Below are positions 1 through 6,280 of a stretch of DNA of 10,283 nucleotides, piece after piece. The DNA comes from an uncultured Clostridia bacterium (GTDB lineage Bacteria > Bacillota > Clostridia > Christensenellales > CAG-314). The stretch is from positions 1 to 10,283 of the forward strand of contig CAKQXG010000069.1 of NCBI GenBank assembly GCA_934281515.1. The letters are read 5' to 3'. The number at the start of each line of letters is the position of its first letter. Position 1 is the first letter of the stretch. A program made the translations under genes and the position numbers. The notes beneath the pieces were generated by a model. That model saw only the letters and a program-made list of their open reading frames with translations, searched no databases and was not told the origin of the DNA.

Positions 1-1895
1 GTAACTGCGCCGTCGTTTACCTTGTACTCGTAGGAAGCCGCGTCGGTGCGTGCCGTCCAGGAAAGCAGACTGTCGGTATAGGTAAGACCCGACACCGGAA
101 CGCTGGACTTGGAACTGTCTATTGTGTAAGCGTTGCTCCACAGCGACTCCGACTCGTCCTCGAACACGGCCTTTACCTTGACTTCGTACTGTCTGCCAAG
201 GACAATGTAGTTACCTTCGAGCGTAAGTTGGTTTGTGTCGGATGTAAGCACTTGTGTGCCGACCTGCACTTTGTAGGAGGTTGCGCCTTCGACAGCCGTC
301 CAAGTAAGCACGCCTTGACTTAAAGCGATGTTTGCGGGAGCCGCAACGTTGGTTTTGTCGATGACAACGGTAGTTGCCGCGGCGGAATTGTAACCGTCGG
401 TGACAGCCTTGACGGTGACGTTGAGTTTGCCCGCAGGCAGGTGTTTGATGTCAAGTTTTGTTTCGGTACCGAGGTAGTACTCTTCCTCGCCGATTGTTAC
501 GATGTAGTGTTGCGCATTGTCGACAACGCCCCAACTGAGCAAGCCCGTCGTGGGATCGTAGGCAATGTTGTCAACCGCGGCAAGCGCTCTGTCGAACACA
601 AACGTTGCGACGGAGCTGTAGTAGTTGGCGGAAACTGCCTTTACTTCGAACACAATGCCGCCCTTTGTCATCGGGCAGTTGTTAAACACGTAGTTTGTGG
701 ACTTGCCGATGTACACCGACTTGTGGTTGTGCCGGCTGTCGCCGCAAGTGACCGTTACATAGTAACCGTCGGCATTGTCGACGCCGTCAAACAACAAAAC
801 AGAGTCGCCCACCACTTCGAAGCCCGACACGCGGTCGAGAGCCTTGTTGAGATAGTATCTCTCGACGGTGATGTCCTCGCCGTATGTAAGAGTGTACTTG
901 TATTCTCCGGCAGGTTTAGCAGACAAATCGTAATCGTAGGCCGACGAACCCGTTGCGCCGATGGTGTATTCCGCAGTGGTTTTGTCGGGATTGGTTATCG
1001 TCAGTTTTGCCGAACCGGTCAGTCCTGTCCAGCTTGCGCCGCTGCCGTTGACGTCGAGAGTGACAAGCGTTGCGCCGTCTTGTTGCCACAGAGCAAACAA
1101 AGTCGTGTCGGAGGTAAATGTGTTGCCTTCGACATATTGCGATGTAAGTTTGTCGGCTTGCTCGTACACGCTTGTCCACCAACCCTTGAAGGTGTAGCCC
1201 TTACGCTCGGGAGTGGGCACTTCGAGATACAGTTTGCCGTTTATCGTTGTTTGGCTTGCGATTTGTTCGGTTGCGTCGTAGCCGAGATTGAAAGAAACGT
1301 TGTATTCCTTTGCGCCCTCGGTGTACTGCACCCACTTGGCGTACAGCGTGGTGTTTGCCGTGACGACCTCGGTGCCGAAGTCGAAGGGCTTGCCGCTGAA
1401 ATCGGATGTTTTGTACCAACCGACAAATTTGTAGCCGTCCTTAGCGGGATCGGCGGGTTTACGTACCAAAGCTCCGTTTACTACGCTGACTTCGGATGTG
1501 CTTTGTCCGTTGTCAAACGTTACGGTATACTTTACTTGCTTGTAGAGCCTGTACACGGACGAGTTGAGGCTCAACTCGAGGATGTCATCTTGATTCTTGC
1601 AGGTCGCAGTCCCCTGCCCTTTGATAAACGTGAGAGTAATCTCTCCGTTTTCTGCCGTAGCATATGTACCAGAAGACAAAGAGTCGTTTTGATTCAGCGT
1701 AAACGCACCCGTTCCGCTGAGAGTCAACGTGATATCTTCGTAGATGTAAACGCCCTTTTCCGGACCTTCTTCGATCGGCGGAGCAGGCGGATCATCGTTT
1801 GTCACTTCGCACGCAGTCAATACAGCCGCGGTAAGACAGCTGATCAACATAATGGCAATAAGGACAATCAACCATTTGTTTTTTCTAGATTTCAT
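1..1895 (-). CDS. Surface lipoprotein with InlB-type and fibronectin-III-like repeats (3' end cut by window)
   Basis: Probable surface-anchored adhesin or glycan-binding lipoprotein. The frame is open from an ATG at 1895 to the window edge, giving 631 complete codons. The N-terminus has a basic MKSRKNK start, a hydrophobic core and a lipobox LTAC (residues 26-29), so signal peptidase II cleavage and lipidation at Cys29 are expected. A Pro/Glu-rich linker and a small beta domain (about 45-120) follow. Two Listeria-Bacteroides (InlB B) type repeats lie at about 122-190 and 197-270, with GYKFVGWY / LYAKW and GYTFKGWW / LFALW signatures. From about 350 come several fibronectin-III-like modules with a recurring pattern (LLSW..V.NA..Y.V, then V.VKAV). 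A TGGAGG site 9 nt upstream supports the start. No catalytic domain is visible; one could lie in the missing C-terminus. Binding partner unknown; surface location is well supported. Confidence 0.88.
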   Translation of the reverse strand, partial: MKSRKNKWLIVLIAIMLISCLTAAVLTACEVTNDDPPAPPIEEGPEKGVYIYEDITLTLSGTGAFTLNQNDSLSSGTYATAENGEITLTFIKGQGTATCKNQDDILELSLNSSVYRLYKQVKYTVTFDNGQSTSEVSVVNGALVRKPADPAKDGYKFVGWYKTSDFSGKPFDFGTEVVTANTTLYAKWVQYTEGAKEYNVSFNLGYDATEQIASQTTINGKLYLEVPTPERKGYTFKGWWTSVYEQADKLTSQYVEGNTFTSDTTLFALWQQDGATLVTLDVNGSGASWTGLTGSAKLTITNPDKTTAEYTIGATGSSAYDYDLSAKPAGEYKYTLTYGEDITVERYYLNKALDRVSGFEVVGDSVLLFDGVDNADGYYVTVTCGDSRHNHKSVYIGKSTNYVFNNCPMTKGGIVFEVKAVSANYYSSVATFVFDRALAAVDNIAYDPTTGLLSWGVVDNAQHYIVTIGEEEYYLGTETKLDIKHLPAGKLNVTVKAVTDGYNSAAATTVVIDKTNVAAPANIALSQGVLTWTAVEGATSYKVQVGTQVLTSDTNQLTLEGNYIVLGRQYEVKVKAVFEDESESLWSNAYTIDSSKSSVPVSGLTYTDSLLSWTARTDAASYEYKVNDGAV

Positions 1896-1904
1896 TGATG
1901 GCTA

Positions 1905-1910
1905 CCTCCA
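1905..1910 (-). promoter_or_regulatory. Shine-Dalgarno site of the lipoprotein gene
   Basis: TGGAGG on the minus strand, 9 nt before the ATG at 1895. It fixes the start of a gene that is truncated at its other end. Confidence 0.8.
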
Positions 1911-1989
1911 TAAGTATATGTACAAAAACTGTGTTCTCCTCTCGACAAGCACCACCGACAATCAACACCCTTTTTGCCCCATATAAGTA

Positions 1990-2024
1990 CGCGCAAATAA
2001 AGTTTTCTCGTTGAGTTTTGCGCG
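1990..2024 (-). repeat. Leader stem-loop upstream of the lipoprotein gene
   Basis: A perfect 8-bp inverted repeat, CGCGCAAA (1990-1997) and TTTGCGCG (2017-2024), encloses a 19-nt loop. It would form in the 5' leader of the lipoprotein mRNA if transcription starts near 2107. No U-run follows on either strand, so it is not an ordinary terminator. A leader structure or a protein-binding dyad is possible. I recognise no riboswitch class here. Confidence 0.4.
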
Positions 2025-2113
2025 ACCGCGATGACACAATCTTGTTATTTTGCCCGTTTTTATGCAAAACCGACAAATAAAAGGATATATGACACCCCGC
2101 TTATAATTGTTAA

Positions 2114-2142
2114 AGTATAGTACAATCTGTCGGATTATGCAA
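2114..2142 (-). promoter_or_regulatory. Candidate sigma-A promoter for the lipoprotein gene
   Basis: TTGCAT (2137-2142) as -35 and TATACT (2114-2119) as -10 are separated by 17 bp on the minus strand. The -10 matches consensus at five of six positions; the -35 matches only at TTG. It would give a leader of roughly 210 nt. A- and T-tracts further upstream could act as an UP-like element. It is the best promoter I found in this stretch, but the weak -35 keeps confidence modest. Confidence 0.35.
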
Positions 2143-2150
2143 ACATTTGA

Positions 2151-2206
2151 GGGGGGGGTCGACAAAAAAAATTAAAAAATTTTGAAAAATTTTGAGAATT
2201 TAAAAA
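2151..2206. repeat. G8/C8 homopolymer next to phased A-tracts
   Basis: A run of eight G (2151-2158) is followed by A-tracts at 2164-2171 (A8), 2174-2183 (A6T4), 2185-2193 (A5T4) and 2202-2206 (A5). The first three tract centres are about 11 and 10.5 bp apart, close to one helical turn, as in intrinsically curved DNA. The block lies just upstream of the candidate promoter at 2114-2142. Curvature is inferred from spacing, not measured. Confidence 0.6.
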
Positions 2207-2281
2207 CATTGCAACGGTCATAAAAAATATTGATAAAATAATGCAAATGTAATAGTTGAAACCATAAAATTTAACTAATAT

Positions 2282-2309
2282 TTGACAGGGTACAAAAACA
2301 TTAAATAAT
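2282..2309 (+). promoter_or_regulatory. Orphan plus-strand promoter-like sequence
   Basis: A perfect TTGACA (2282-2287), a 16-bp spacer and AATAAT (2304-2309, five of six matches) form a good-looking promoter on the strand opposite to all genes here. No open reading frame of quality lies downstream. It could make a short RNA, or RNA antisense to the 3' end of the hydrolase gene, or be chance in AT-rich DNA. Confidence 0.3.
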
Positions 2310-2350
2310 GTACGCGCGTATAATGCGCGCGCACGCGTATGCACGCGTAA
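2308..2350. repeat. CpG-dense alternating purine-pyrimidine patch with tandem decamer
   Basis: Strict purine-pyrimidine alternation runs over 2308-2322 and again over 2323-2349, with one phase break between A2322 and A2323. Inside are the perfect palindromes TACGCGCGTA (2311-2320) and TGCGCGCGCA (2324-2333). There is also a tandem decamer, GCACGCGTAT then GCACGCGTAA (2331-2350), that carries two ACGCGT sites 10 bp apart. The composition contrasts sharply with the AT-rich flanks. Such sequence is a textbook candidate for left-handed Z-DNA. Confidence 0.6.
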
Positions 2351-2400
2351 AATAAAAATATCGGGAAGAAACTCTTTTGTCGCAAAGCGTTTCTCCCCGA
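2350..2400 (-). terminator. Rho-independent terminator after the glycoside hydrolase gene
   Basis: The 12-nt arms 2389-2400 and 2361-2372 pair on the minus-strand transcript with a single G-U wobble (TCGGGGAGAAAC with GTTTCTTCCCGA). A 4-bp inner stem lies in the loop (2374-2377 with 2384-2387). The transcript then reads TATTTTTATTTT. On the plus strand the wobble becomes an A-C mismatch and no U-run follows, so the signal is directional. It lies about 150 nt past the stop codon. A smaller hairpin with a 6-bp stem and 3-nt loop (2424-2438) lies in between. Confidence 0.75.
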
Positions 2401-2551
2401 GCACCACTTATTAAAATTTCGGAGCAGTAAAGTACTGCCGCAACAACAAATATGCCGTCCCGTTTACTTGCGCAACAAAAGCATATTCGCTATGAGCATA
2501 TATGCACGGCGCAGTTTGCCTGTCAATTATTACACACACATCGTGCTCGTG

Positions 2552-4852
2552 TTAATTGCACGACTGCCTTACTCCGTTCGCGTCACACAAATACACGTCC
2601 ACGGGCACGGCGTTATCCACAAAGGAGGCAATGATTTCTATCTGCTTGCCTGCCAATTCTTCCGTCAAGGGCAAAAAGTAGGTAAAGTATCCCGTTGCCG
2701 TCGCAACGCGCCACTCGTATGGGTTGGCAGGATAGGCAGGAGCACGCGACGGAAATGCCAGCAACTTGCCGTCCACTCGCGCGACAACCGACACGCCTTC
2801 CAGACCCGTTTCGCCTTCCACCGCTACGGCAATGTAGGGATGCAGGGGCAACTGCGCCTTGTCCACCACAAACGTGCCTGCACTGACCGCCTTGGTTTGA
2901 CTTGCATTGTAGGGCGCAAACAGATTGGTCAGATGCGGACGAGACAACGTAATTTCATCGTTGCCGCGAAAAACCTTTATTGAAAAAATACGGTCTATCG
3001 GTTCGGGCATACGCAAATAGCGACACTTGTCGGGCAAGATGATCGTCAACTTTTTGCGCAAACCGTGGTTTGTGCTGTCGCGGTCGACATAGTAATCGAA
3101 ATAGCGCAAGTCATACTCGCCCATCGTCGTAACTTCCGCAACAGGTGCATGTTGCCATACAAGCAGGTCGCAAGACACTTCAGCTTTGTCGGCGACGAAT
3201 TGCTCGAAGAATACGTGCGGCGGATTTTGCAGACCGTCAAAAAACTCTATTTCCACACGGTCGCCGTCCACCACATCGCCAAAGTCCACGCGCAAACAAC
3301 CGCCTTTGATTCGATGTCCGCCGGAGTAGGCGCGCGACTTGGTGTCAAACACCGTGTCGGGATTGCAGTCAAAGGGGATGTCGCATTCCACGCCGCGACA
3401 AACATACGACGGCTGATTGAAGAAAAAGTCTCTGCATGCCTGCACTTGCGGAATACTTGTCTTGCCGCTACGTAACAGACTGCGGCGTTCCAAGCTGTCA
3501 TTGTCAACAAAGAAACACTGCGTTTCGTACAGCTTTTCAGCGTCAAACGGTACAGTAACCGAACTTAAACTGCCTAACTTGCGCGGACTGGCAAGCGTTA
3601 TGTCGAAACAGTTGTCTCCGTTTGTACGAGCAAGCACATTGATTTTGTCGGGGTTGCCGTCGGTTTCGTGCAGTACTTCGTACACGCAATCGGCAGGCAT
3701 TTCGGTTGCGACAGTGACGTCGGTAACTTCGATAAGCGTAGCGCGCCAACTACGCAAATTGATTGACACGGTCGCGCTGTAATCGTACACGCCGACAAGT
3801 TGCTCGTACGGGAAATGCGTACAAACCTGCACCTTTGCACAGGGAGATAGTCCTATGCTTTGATCAAGGCGTACCTCTATCGTTTTGTCCGCCCAACTTG
3901 CGTTACCTGTTGCGATAAAACGGCGTTTGTCGTCGCCACGCGCAACCGCGCCGTTGCCGTAGATTGACTCGTCAAGGTTCAACGCGTCGACAAGTATGTC
4001 GCGGTACAGTCTGTGCAGGTTGAATATTCGGGCAAGCTTCGGCAACTCGTCATCACGCATAAGCCACGGATTGCCATAAATCTCCGGCGCAAGTATCAGA
4101 CAACGATTAAATGCCTGATAGACAAGCTCATCCTCAAAAAAATCAATCGAGGACGAAATGCACACGCCGTGATCTTCTGTCAGACGCTTATTGTCGGGGG
4201 TGTGTCCGCGGAAAAACATAAATGCACGGTTGTGCGGCGCGGTGACGCGATTGACGCCATGTACGTCAATGTAAGTTTCCAGACCTTCCCACAAAAAGGT
4301 AGTTGCATAAACTTCGGCTTCGCCAAGGTCGTTGCGGTGATTGAGCAAAATAAGGTCGGGACTGTACTTACGGCATTGCTTCATTGTCTCGGCAAACTCG
4401 CCGCGTTTGTCGGCACGTAGCGGCCCGCAAACGGCGTCAAACTTGAACAATGCCCAATTGTAATCCTTGCACAAATCCACAATCATTTTGCGACGAGCTT
4501 CGGCTTGTTCCTTTGTGTCACCGTAGCCGTCCGCACCGCCCCACACGCCCATGCGCGTACCCATTTCGGCGGCAGCAGCCACAACTTTGCCGTAACCGTC
4601 GGGGTATTGTCCGGATATTTTGGCACCGTCAATGCGCTCATAGGTGCCTTCTGCTCCGTCCATGTTACCTGCGTCCCAGGCATAGATGTCCAACGTCATG
4701 CCGTATGTATCTTTGAGGTAGCGGAAGAAGGCAAGATTGGCTAGCGTTTGCGCTTCGGTCGAACCTTCGTTTGTGTTGTTGATCCAACTGAAATATTCGC
4801 TTTTGGACGGAGTGCGCTCGTCCGCACCCGAAGTAGCGACTGTCTTTTTCAT
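2552..4852 (-). CDS. Putative cytoplasmic glycoside hydrolase, clan GH-D-like (GH27/GH36-related) TIM barrel
   Basis: Probably hydrolyses alpha-linked glycosides or oligosaccharides inside the cell. The 766-residue protein has no signal peptide. Residues about 50-290 look like an alpha-galactosidase-type barrel: YAWDAGNMDG (57-66), MGVWGGADGYGDT (101-113), and FKFDAVCG (136-143), in which D139 fits the nucleophile position of the clan's KxD/KWD motif. ILLNHR (168-173), FLWEG (186-190), the stretch TEDHGVCISSSID (225-237, D237 a possible acid/base) and LAPEIYGNPW (254-263) follow. Beta-sandwich domains appear to fill about 300-766. Unlike typical GH36 enzymes it lacks the long N-terminal beta domain and starts almost at the barrel. 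AAAGGAG lies 4 nt before the ATG, overlapping a hairpin. It sits directly downstream of the LacI-type regulator, which likely controls it. Family placement is by motif memory only; substrate unknown. Confidence 0.75.
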   Translation of the reverse strand: MKKTVATSGADERTPSKSEYFSWINNTNEGSTEAQTLANLAFFRYLKDTYGMTLDIYAWDAGNMDGAEGTYERIDGAKISGQYPDGYGKVVAAAAEMGTRMGVWGGADGYGDTKEQAEARRKMIVDLCKDYNWALFKFDAVCGPLRADKRGEFAETMKQCRKYSPDLILLNHRNDLGEAEVYATTFLWEGLETYIDVHGVNRVTAPHNRAFMFFRGHTPDNKRLTEDHGVCISSSIDFFEDELVYQAFNRCLILAPEIYGNPWLMRDDELPKLARIFNLHRLYRDILVDALNLDESIYGNGAVARGDDKRRFIATGNASWADKTIEVRLDQSIGLSPCAKVQVCTHFPYEQLVGVYDYSATVSINLRSWRATLIEVTDVTVATEMPADCVYEVLHETDGNPDKINVLARTNGDNCFDITLASPRKLGSLSSVTVPFDAEKLYETQCFFVDNDSLERRSLLRSGKTSIPQVQACRDFFFNQPSYVCRGVECDIPFDCNPDTVFDTKSRAYSGGHRIKGGCLRVDFGDVVDGDRVEIEFFDGLQNPPHVFFEQFVADKAEVSCDLLVWQHAPVAEVTTMGEYDLRYFDYYVDRDSTNHGLRKKLTIILPDKCRYLRMPEPIDRIFSIKVFRGNDEITLSRPHLTNLFAPYNASQTKAVSAGTFVVDKAQLPLHPYIAVAVEGETGLEGVSVVARVDGKLLAFPSRAPAYPANPYEWRVATATGYFTYFLPLTEELAGKQIEIIASFVDNAVPVDVYLCDANGVRQSCN

Positions 4853-4860
4853 AGTACTCC

Positions 4861-4879
4861 TTTGCGATTTTGTCGCAAA
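4861..4879. promoter_or_regulatory. Dyad/hairpin abutting the hydrolase ribosome binding site
   Basis: Perfect 7-bp arms TTTGCGA (4861-4867) and TCGCAAA (4873-4879) flank a 5-nt loop. On the mRNA the proximal arm ends directly at GGAG of the Shine-Dalgarno site (AAAGGAG, 4857-4863), so part of that site is inside the stem. It could be a repressor operator in DNA or a translational hairpin in RNA. Confidence 0.45.
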
Positions 4880-4885
4880 AATATT

Positions 4886-4925
4886 TATACGTATATGTTT
4901 TTTAGTTGTATTTTGTCATTTTGAC
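4886..4925 (-). promoter_or_regulatory. Candidate hydrolase promoter overlapped by two dyads
   Basis: ATGACA (4914-4919, five of six -35 matches) and TATACG (4890-4895, four of six -10 matches) lie 18 bp apart on the minus strand. The perfect palindrome TATACGTATA (4886-4895) covers the -10; its central CG is typical of LacI-family operators. A second dyad, GTCA-TTT-TGAC (4915-4925), overlaps the -35. This placement suits repression by the adjacent LacI-type protein. The promoter is weak and the hydrolase could also be read through from the regulator gene, since no terminator separates them. Confidence 0.35.
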
Positions 4926-4946
4926 TATCTTCCGAAAGCAGACAAG

Positions 4947-5948
4947 TCACAATCTTTTTACACTGTCGCGATAGACGGTCGTCGCGGCAAACATGTAGTG
5001 ATTACGATCGTTTGTACCGTCCAGCGCCTCGCTTACAAGGCTGCAAATCTTGTCGCACATGCCGTCGATATCCTGTTTGACTGTGGTCAGTGCAACCGCA
5101 AGCGTTTCGCTGAACATCAGATCGTCGAAACCCACCACCGATATTTCGTCGGGAATCTTCAGTCCCATTTCGGCAACGGCTTTGTACACGCCGTACGCCA
5201 TCATGTCGTTGCAGGCAAATATCGCCGTCGGATGATAGGCAAGCAGTTCGCCTGCAAGGGTATAGCCGCTTTCGTAGCGGTAGTCGCCTGCGCGAACGAG
5301 TTGCGCGTCGTACTCCAGTCCGTTGTCGGCAAGAGCACGCCTGTAACCGGCAAGACGAGAAGAGTAGTTTTTGTGATTGGGTTCGGAAATGCACGCTATC
5401 CGTTTGTGTCCCGAATCCACCAGGTACTGCACAAGAGCGCGGGCGCTTTCTTCGTTGTCGGTTGCCACAAGCGGACACTTCATACCGTCGGCATAGCGGT
5501 CGAATGCCACCACGGGTATACCGTTTTCCTCAAATGCCTGCAATGTCGCAAGCGACTTGTCCGAGTCGTTGGCAATGCACAGCACAAGCGCGTCAATGCC
5601 GTGGCTCAACATCAGTTGCAGGTACATCGACTGCTCTTCGTCACTGTCGTTAGTGTCGCACAAAAACAACGAGTAACCCATTTTGACAAGACGATTTTCA
5701 AGTGATTTTGCCATCTGCGAAAAGAATACGTTGGATATGTCGGGCACAATAAGTCCTATTGTGTTTGTGCGCTTGGTGATAAGTCCCTTGGCAAGAGAAT
5801 TGGGTATATAGTTGAGCCTTTGCGCCGTATCCAACACTTTGCGTTTGGTTTCTGCCGAGGTACGCACCTTTTTGTTGTTGAGTATCAAAGACACCGTGGT
5901 GACGGAAACTCCGCTGGCTTCGGCGATGTCTTTTATCGTAGTTTTCAT
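4947..5948 (-). CDS. LacI-family transcriptional regulator
   Basis: Sugar-responsive DNA-binding regulator of 333 residues, the usual length for the family. The N-terminal helix-turn-helix (TIKDIAEASGVSVTTVSLIL, residues 4-23) is followed by the hinge helix (PNSLAKGL, 49-56), with the minor-groove leucine at residue 56. The periplasmic-binding-protein-like sensor domain begins at IGLIVPDISNVFF (64-76). It includes IFACNDMMAYGV and, near the C-terminus, ISVVGFDDLMFSETLAVALTTV, a family signature. AAGGGG lies 7 nt before the ATG. It has its own promoter and sits between the ribokinase operon and the glycoside hydrolase gene. Control of the hydrolase, of itself and perhaps of the ribokinase operon is inferred from position and from nearby CG-centred dyads. 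The effector sugar cannot be read from the sequence. Confidence 0.95.
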   Translation of the reverse strand: MKTTIKDIAEASGVSVTTVSLILNNKKVRTSAETKRKVLDTAQRLNYIPNSLAKGLITKRTNTIGLIVPDISNVFFSQMAKSLENRLVKMGYSLFLCDTNDSDEEQSMYLQLMLSHGIDALVLCIANDSDKSLATLQAFEENGIPVVAFDRYADGMKCPLVATDNEESARALVQYLVDSGHKRIACISEPNHKNYSSRLAGYRRALADNGLEYDAQLVRAGDYRYESGYTLAGELLAYHPTAIFACNDMMAYGVYKAVAEMGLKIPDEISVVGFDDLMFSETLAVALTTVKQDIDGMCDKICSLVSEALDGTNDRNHYMFAATTVYRDSVKRL

Positions 5949-5963
5949 AGAGAATCCCCTTGG

Positions 5964-5975
5964 TAAAACGATTTA
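5964..5975. promoter_or_regulatory. CG-centred near-palindrome, possible LacI autoregulatory operator
   Basis: TAAAACGATTTA is symmetric at five of six base pairs around a central CG, the hallmark of LacI-family operators. It lies just after the expected transcription start, where a bound repressor would block the promoter. A related half-site, TAAAACGGTT on the opposite strand (6013-6022), lies just upstream of the -35. Binding is inferred, not shown. Confidence 0.4.
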
Positions 5976-5985
5976 GATTGCATAT

Positions 5986-6014
5986 ATTTTACTTTATTTT
6001 ACATAAAAAATCAA
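5986..6014 (-). promoter_or_regulatory. Sigma-A-type promoter of the LacI-family gene
   Basis: TTGATT (6009-6014) and TAAAAT (5986-5991) are separated by exactly 17 bp on the minus strand, about 40 bp before the start codon. The -35 matches four and the -10 five of six consensus bases, in a strongly AT-rich setting. It lies well downstream of the terminator at 6131-6162, so the regulator is probably transcribed independently. Confidence 0.6.
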
Positions 6015-6130
6015 CCGTTTTATGAAAATAAAATCCGTGATTACCGAAAGTTATTTCAACCGTCACACTTCTGCAATCCGACGTCGAAAGTCGTTGTTAA
6101 AAGTTGTCGGGAATCTACACCGAGCCTGTC

Positions 6131-6162
6131 CAAACAAATAAAACTTCCGCTACAACGGAAGT
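6131..6162 (-). terminator. Rho-independent terminator of the rbsK operon
   Basis: A 7-bp perfect stem, ACTTCCG (6156-6162 on the minus strand) with CGGAAGT (6143-6149), has a 6-nt loop. On the minus-strand transcript it is followed by TTTATTTGTTT. It lies about 120 nt past the stop of the YesL-like gene and separates this operon from the downstream regulator. Confidence 0.75.
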
Positions 6163-6280
6163 CTTATCCGAGCATTTGTAACCCGCAAACTCTGCCAATC
6201 GGCGTAAACCAACGCCAAAAATTATTCATCCGTTCGATATGCCGTTGACAATGCGAGCCGTTTAACGATTCCGTTGCGCC

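Larger units (their letters stand above)
1896..2551. other. 656-bp non-coding region between lipoprotein and hydrolase genes
   Basis: I see no credible gene here. Short minus-strand frames exist (for example 2135-2407 and 1885-2076), but they use GTG or TTG starts without ribosome sites, cross the terminator or the lipoprotein start, and have low-complexity translations. The region holds, from right to left: the hydrolase 3' tail, a small hairpin, the terminator, the CpG-dense patch, an orphan plus-strand promoter-like site, phased A-tracts with a G8 run, a candidate promoter and a leader stem-loop. Confidence 0.7.
5949..6280. other. Non-coding region between LacI-family gene and YesL-like gene
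   Basis: This 332-bp stretch holds the regulator's ribosome site (AAGGGG, 5956-5961), operator-like dyad and promoter at its left, and the operon terminator at 6131-6162. The remaining 6163-6280 looks like an untranslated 3' tail. It contains one short hairpin (GGCGT/ACGCC) without a U-run. I see no gene or RNA family. Confidence 0.6.

Noticed and set aside
441..1898. 485-residue plus-strand open frame opposite the lipoprotein gene
   Set aside because: The minus-strand frame has a signal peptide, lipobox, InlB and FN3 repeats and a ribosome site. The plus frame is low-complexity, rich in Val/Cys/Arg, has no recognisable domain and no ribosome site.
1885..2076. 63-residue frame overlapping the lipoprotein start, a possible leader peptide
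   Set aside because: It starts at TTG without a ribosome site, and its end simply runs through the lipoprotein's own Shine-Dalgarno. Coupling is possible but unsupported.
2135..2407. 90-residue minus-strand frame with one hydrophobic stretch
   Set aside because: It starts at a GTG within the terminator hairpin stem, crosses the U-run and the CpG patch, and has no ribosome site; the hydrophobic stretch comes from AT-rich DNA.
4737..5705. 322-residue plus-strand frame opposite the LacI-family gene
   Set aside because: It is antisense to a clear LacI family protein and has no domain-like pattern; it is a codon-bias shadow.
6065..6230. Two loosely similar segments near 6068 and 6190
   Set aside because: The match is short and gapped and both hairpins are only 4-5 bp; chance explains it.
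6245..6273. TTGACA on the plus strand in the 3' tail of the YesL-like gene
   Set aside because: No -10-like sequence lies at 16-18 bp and there is no gene downstream on that strand.
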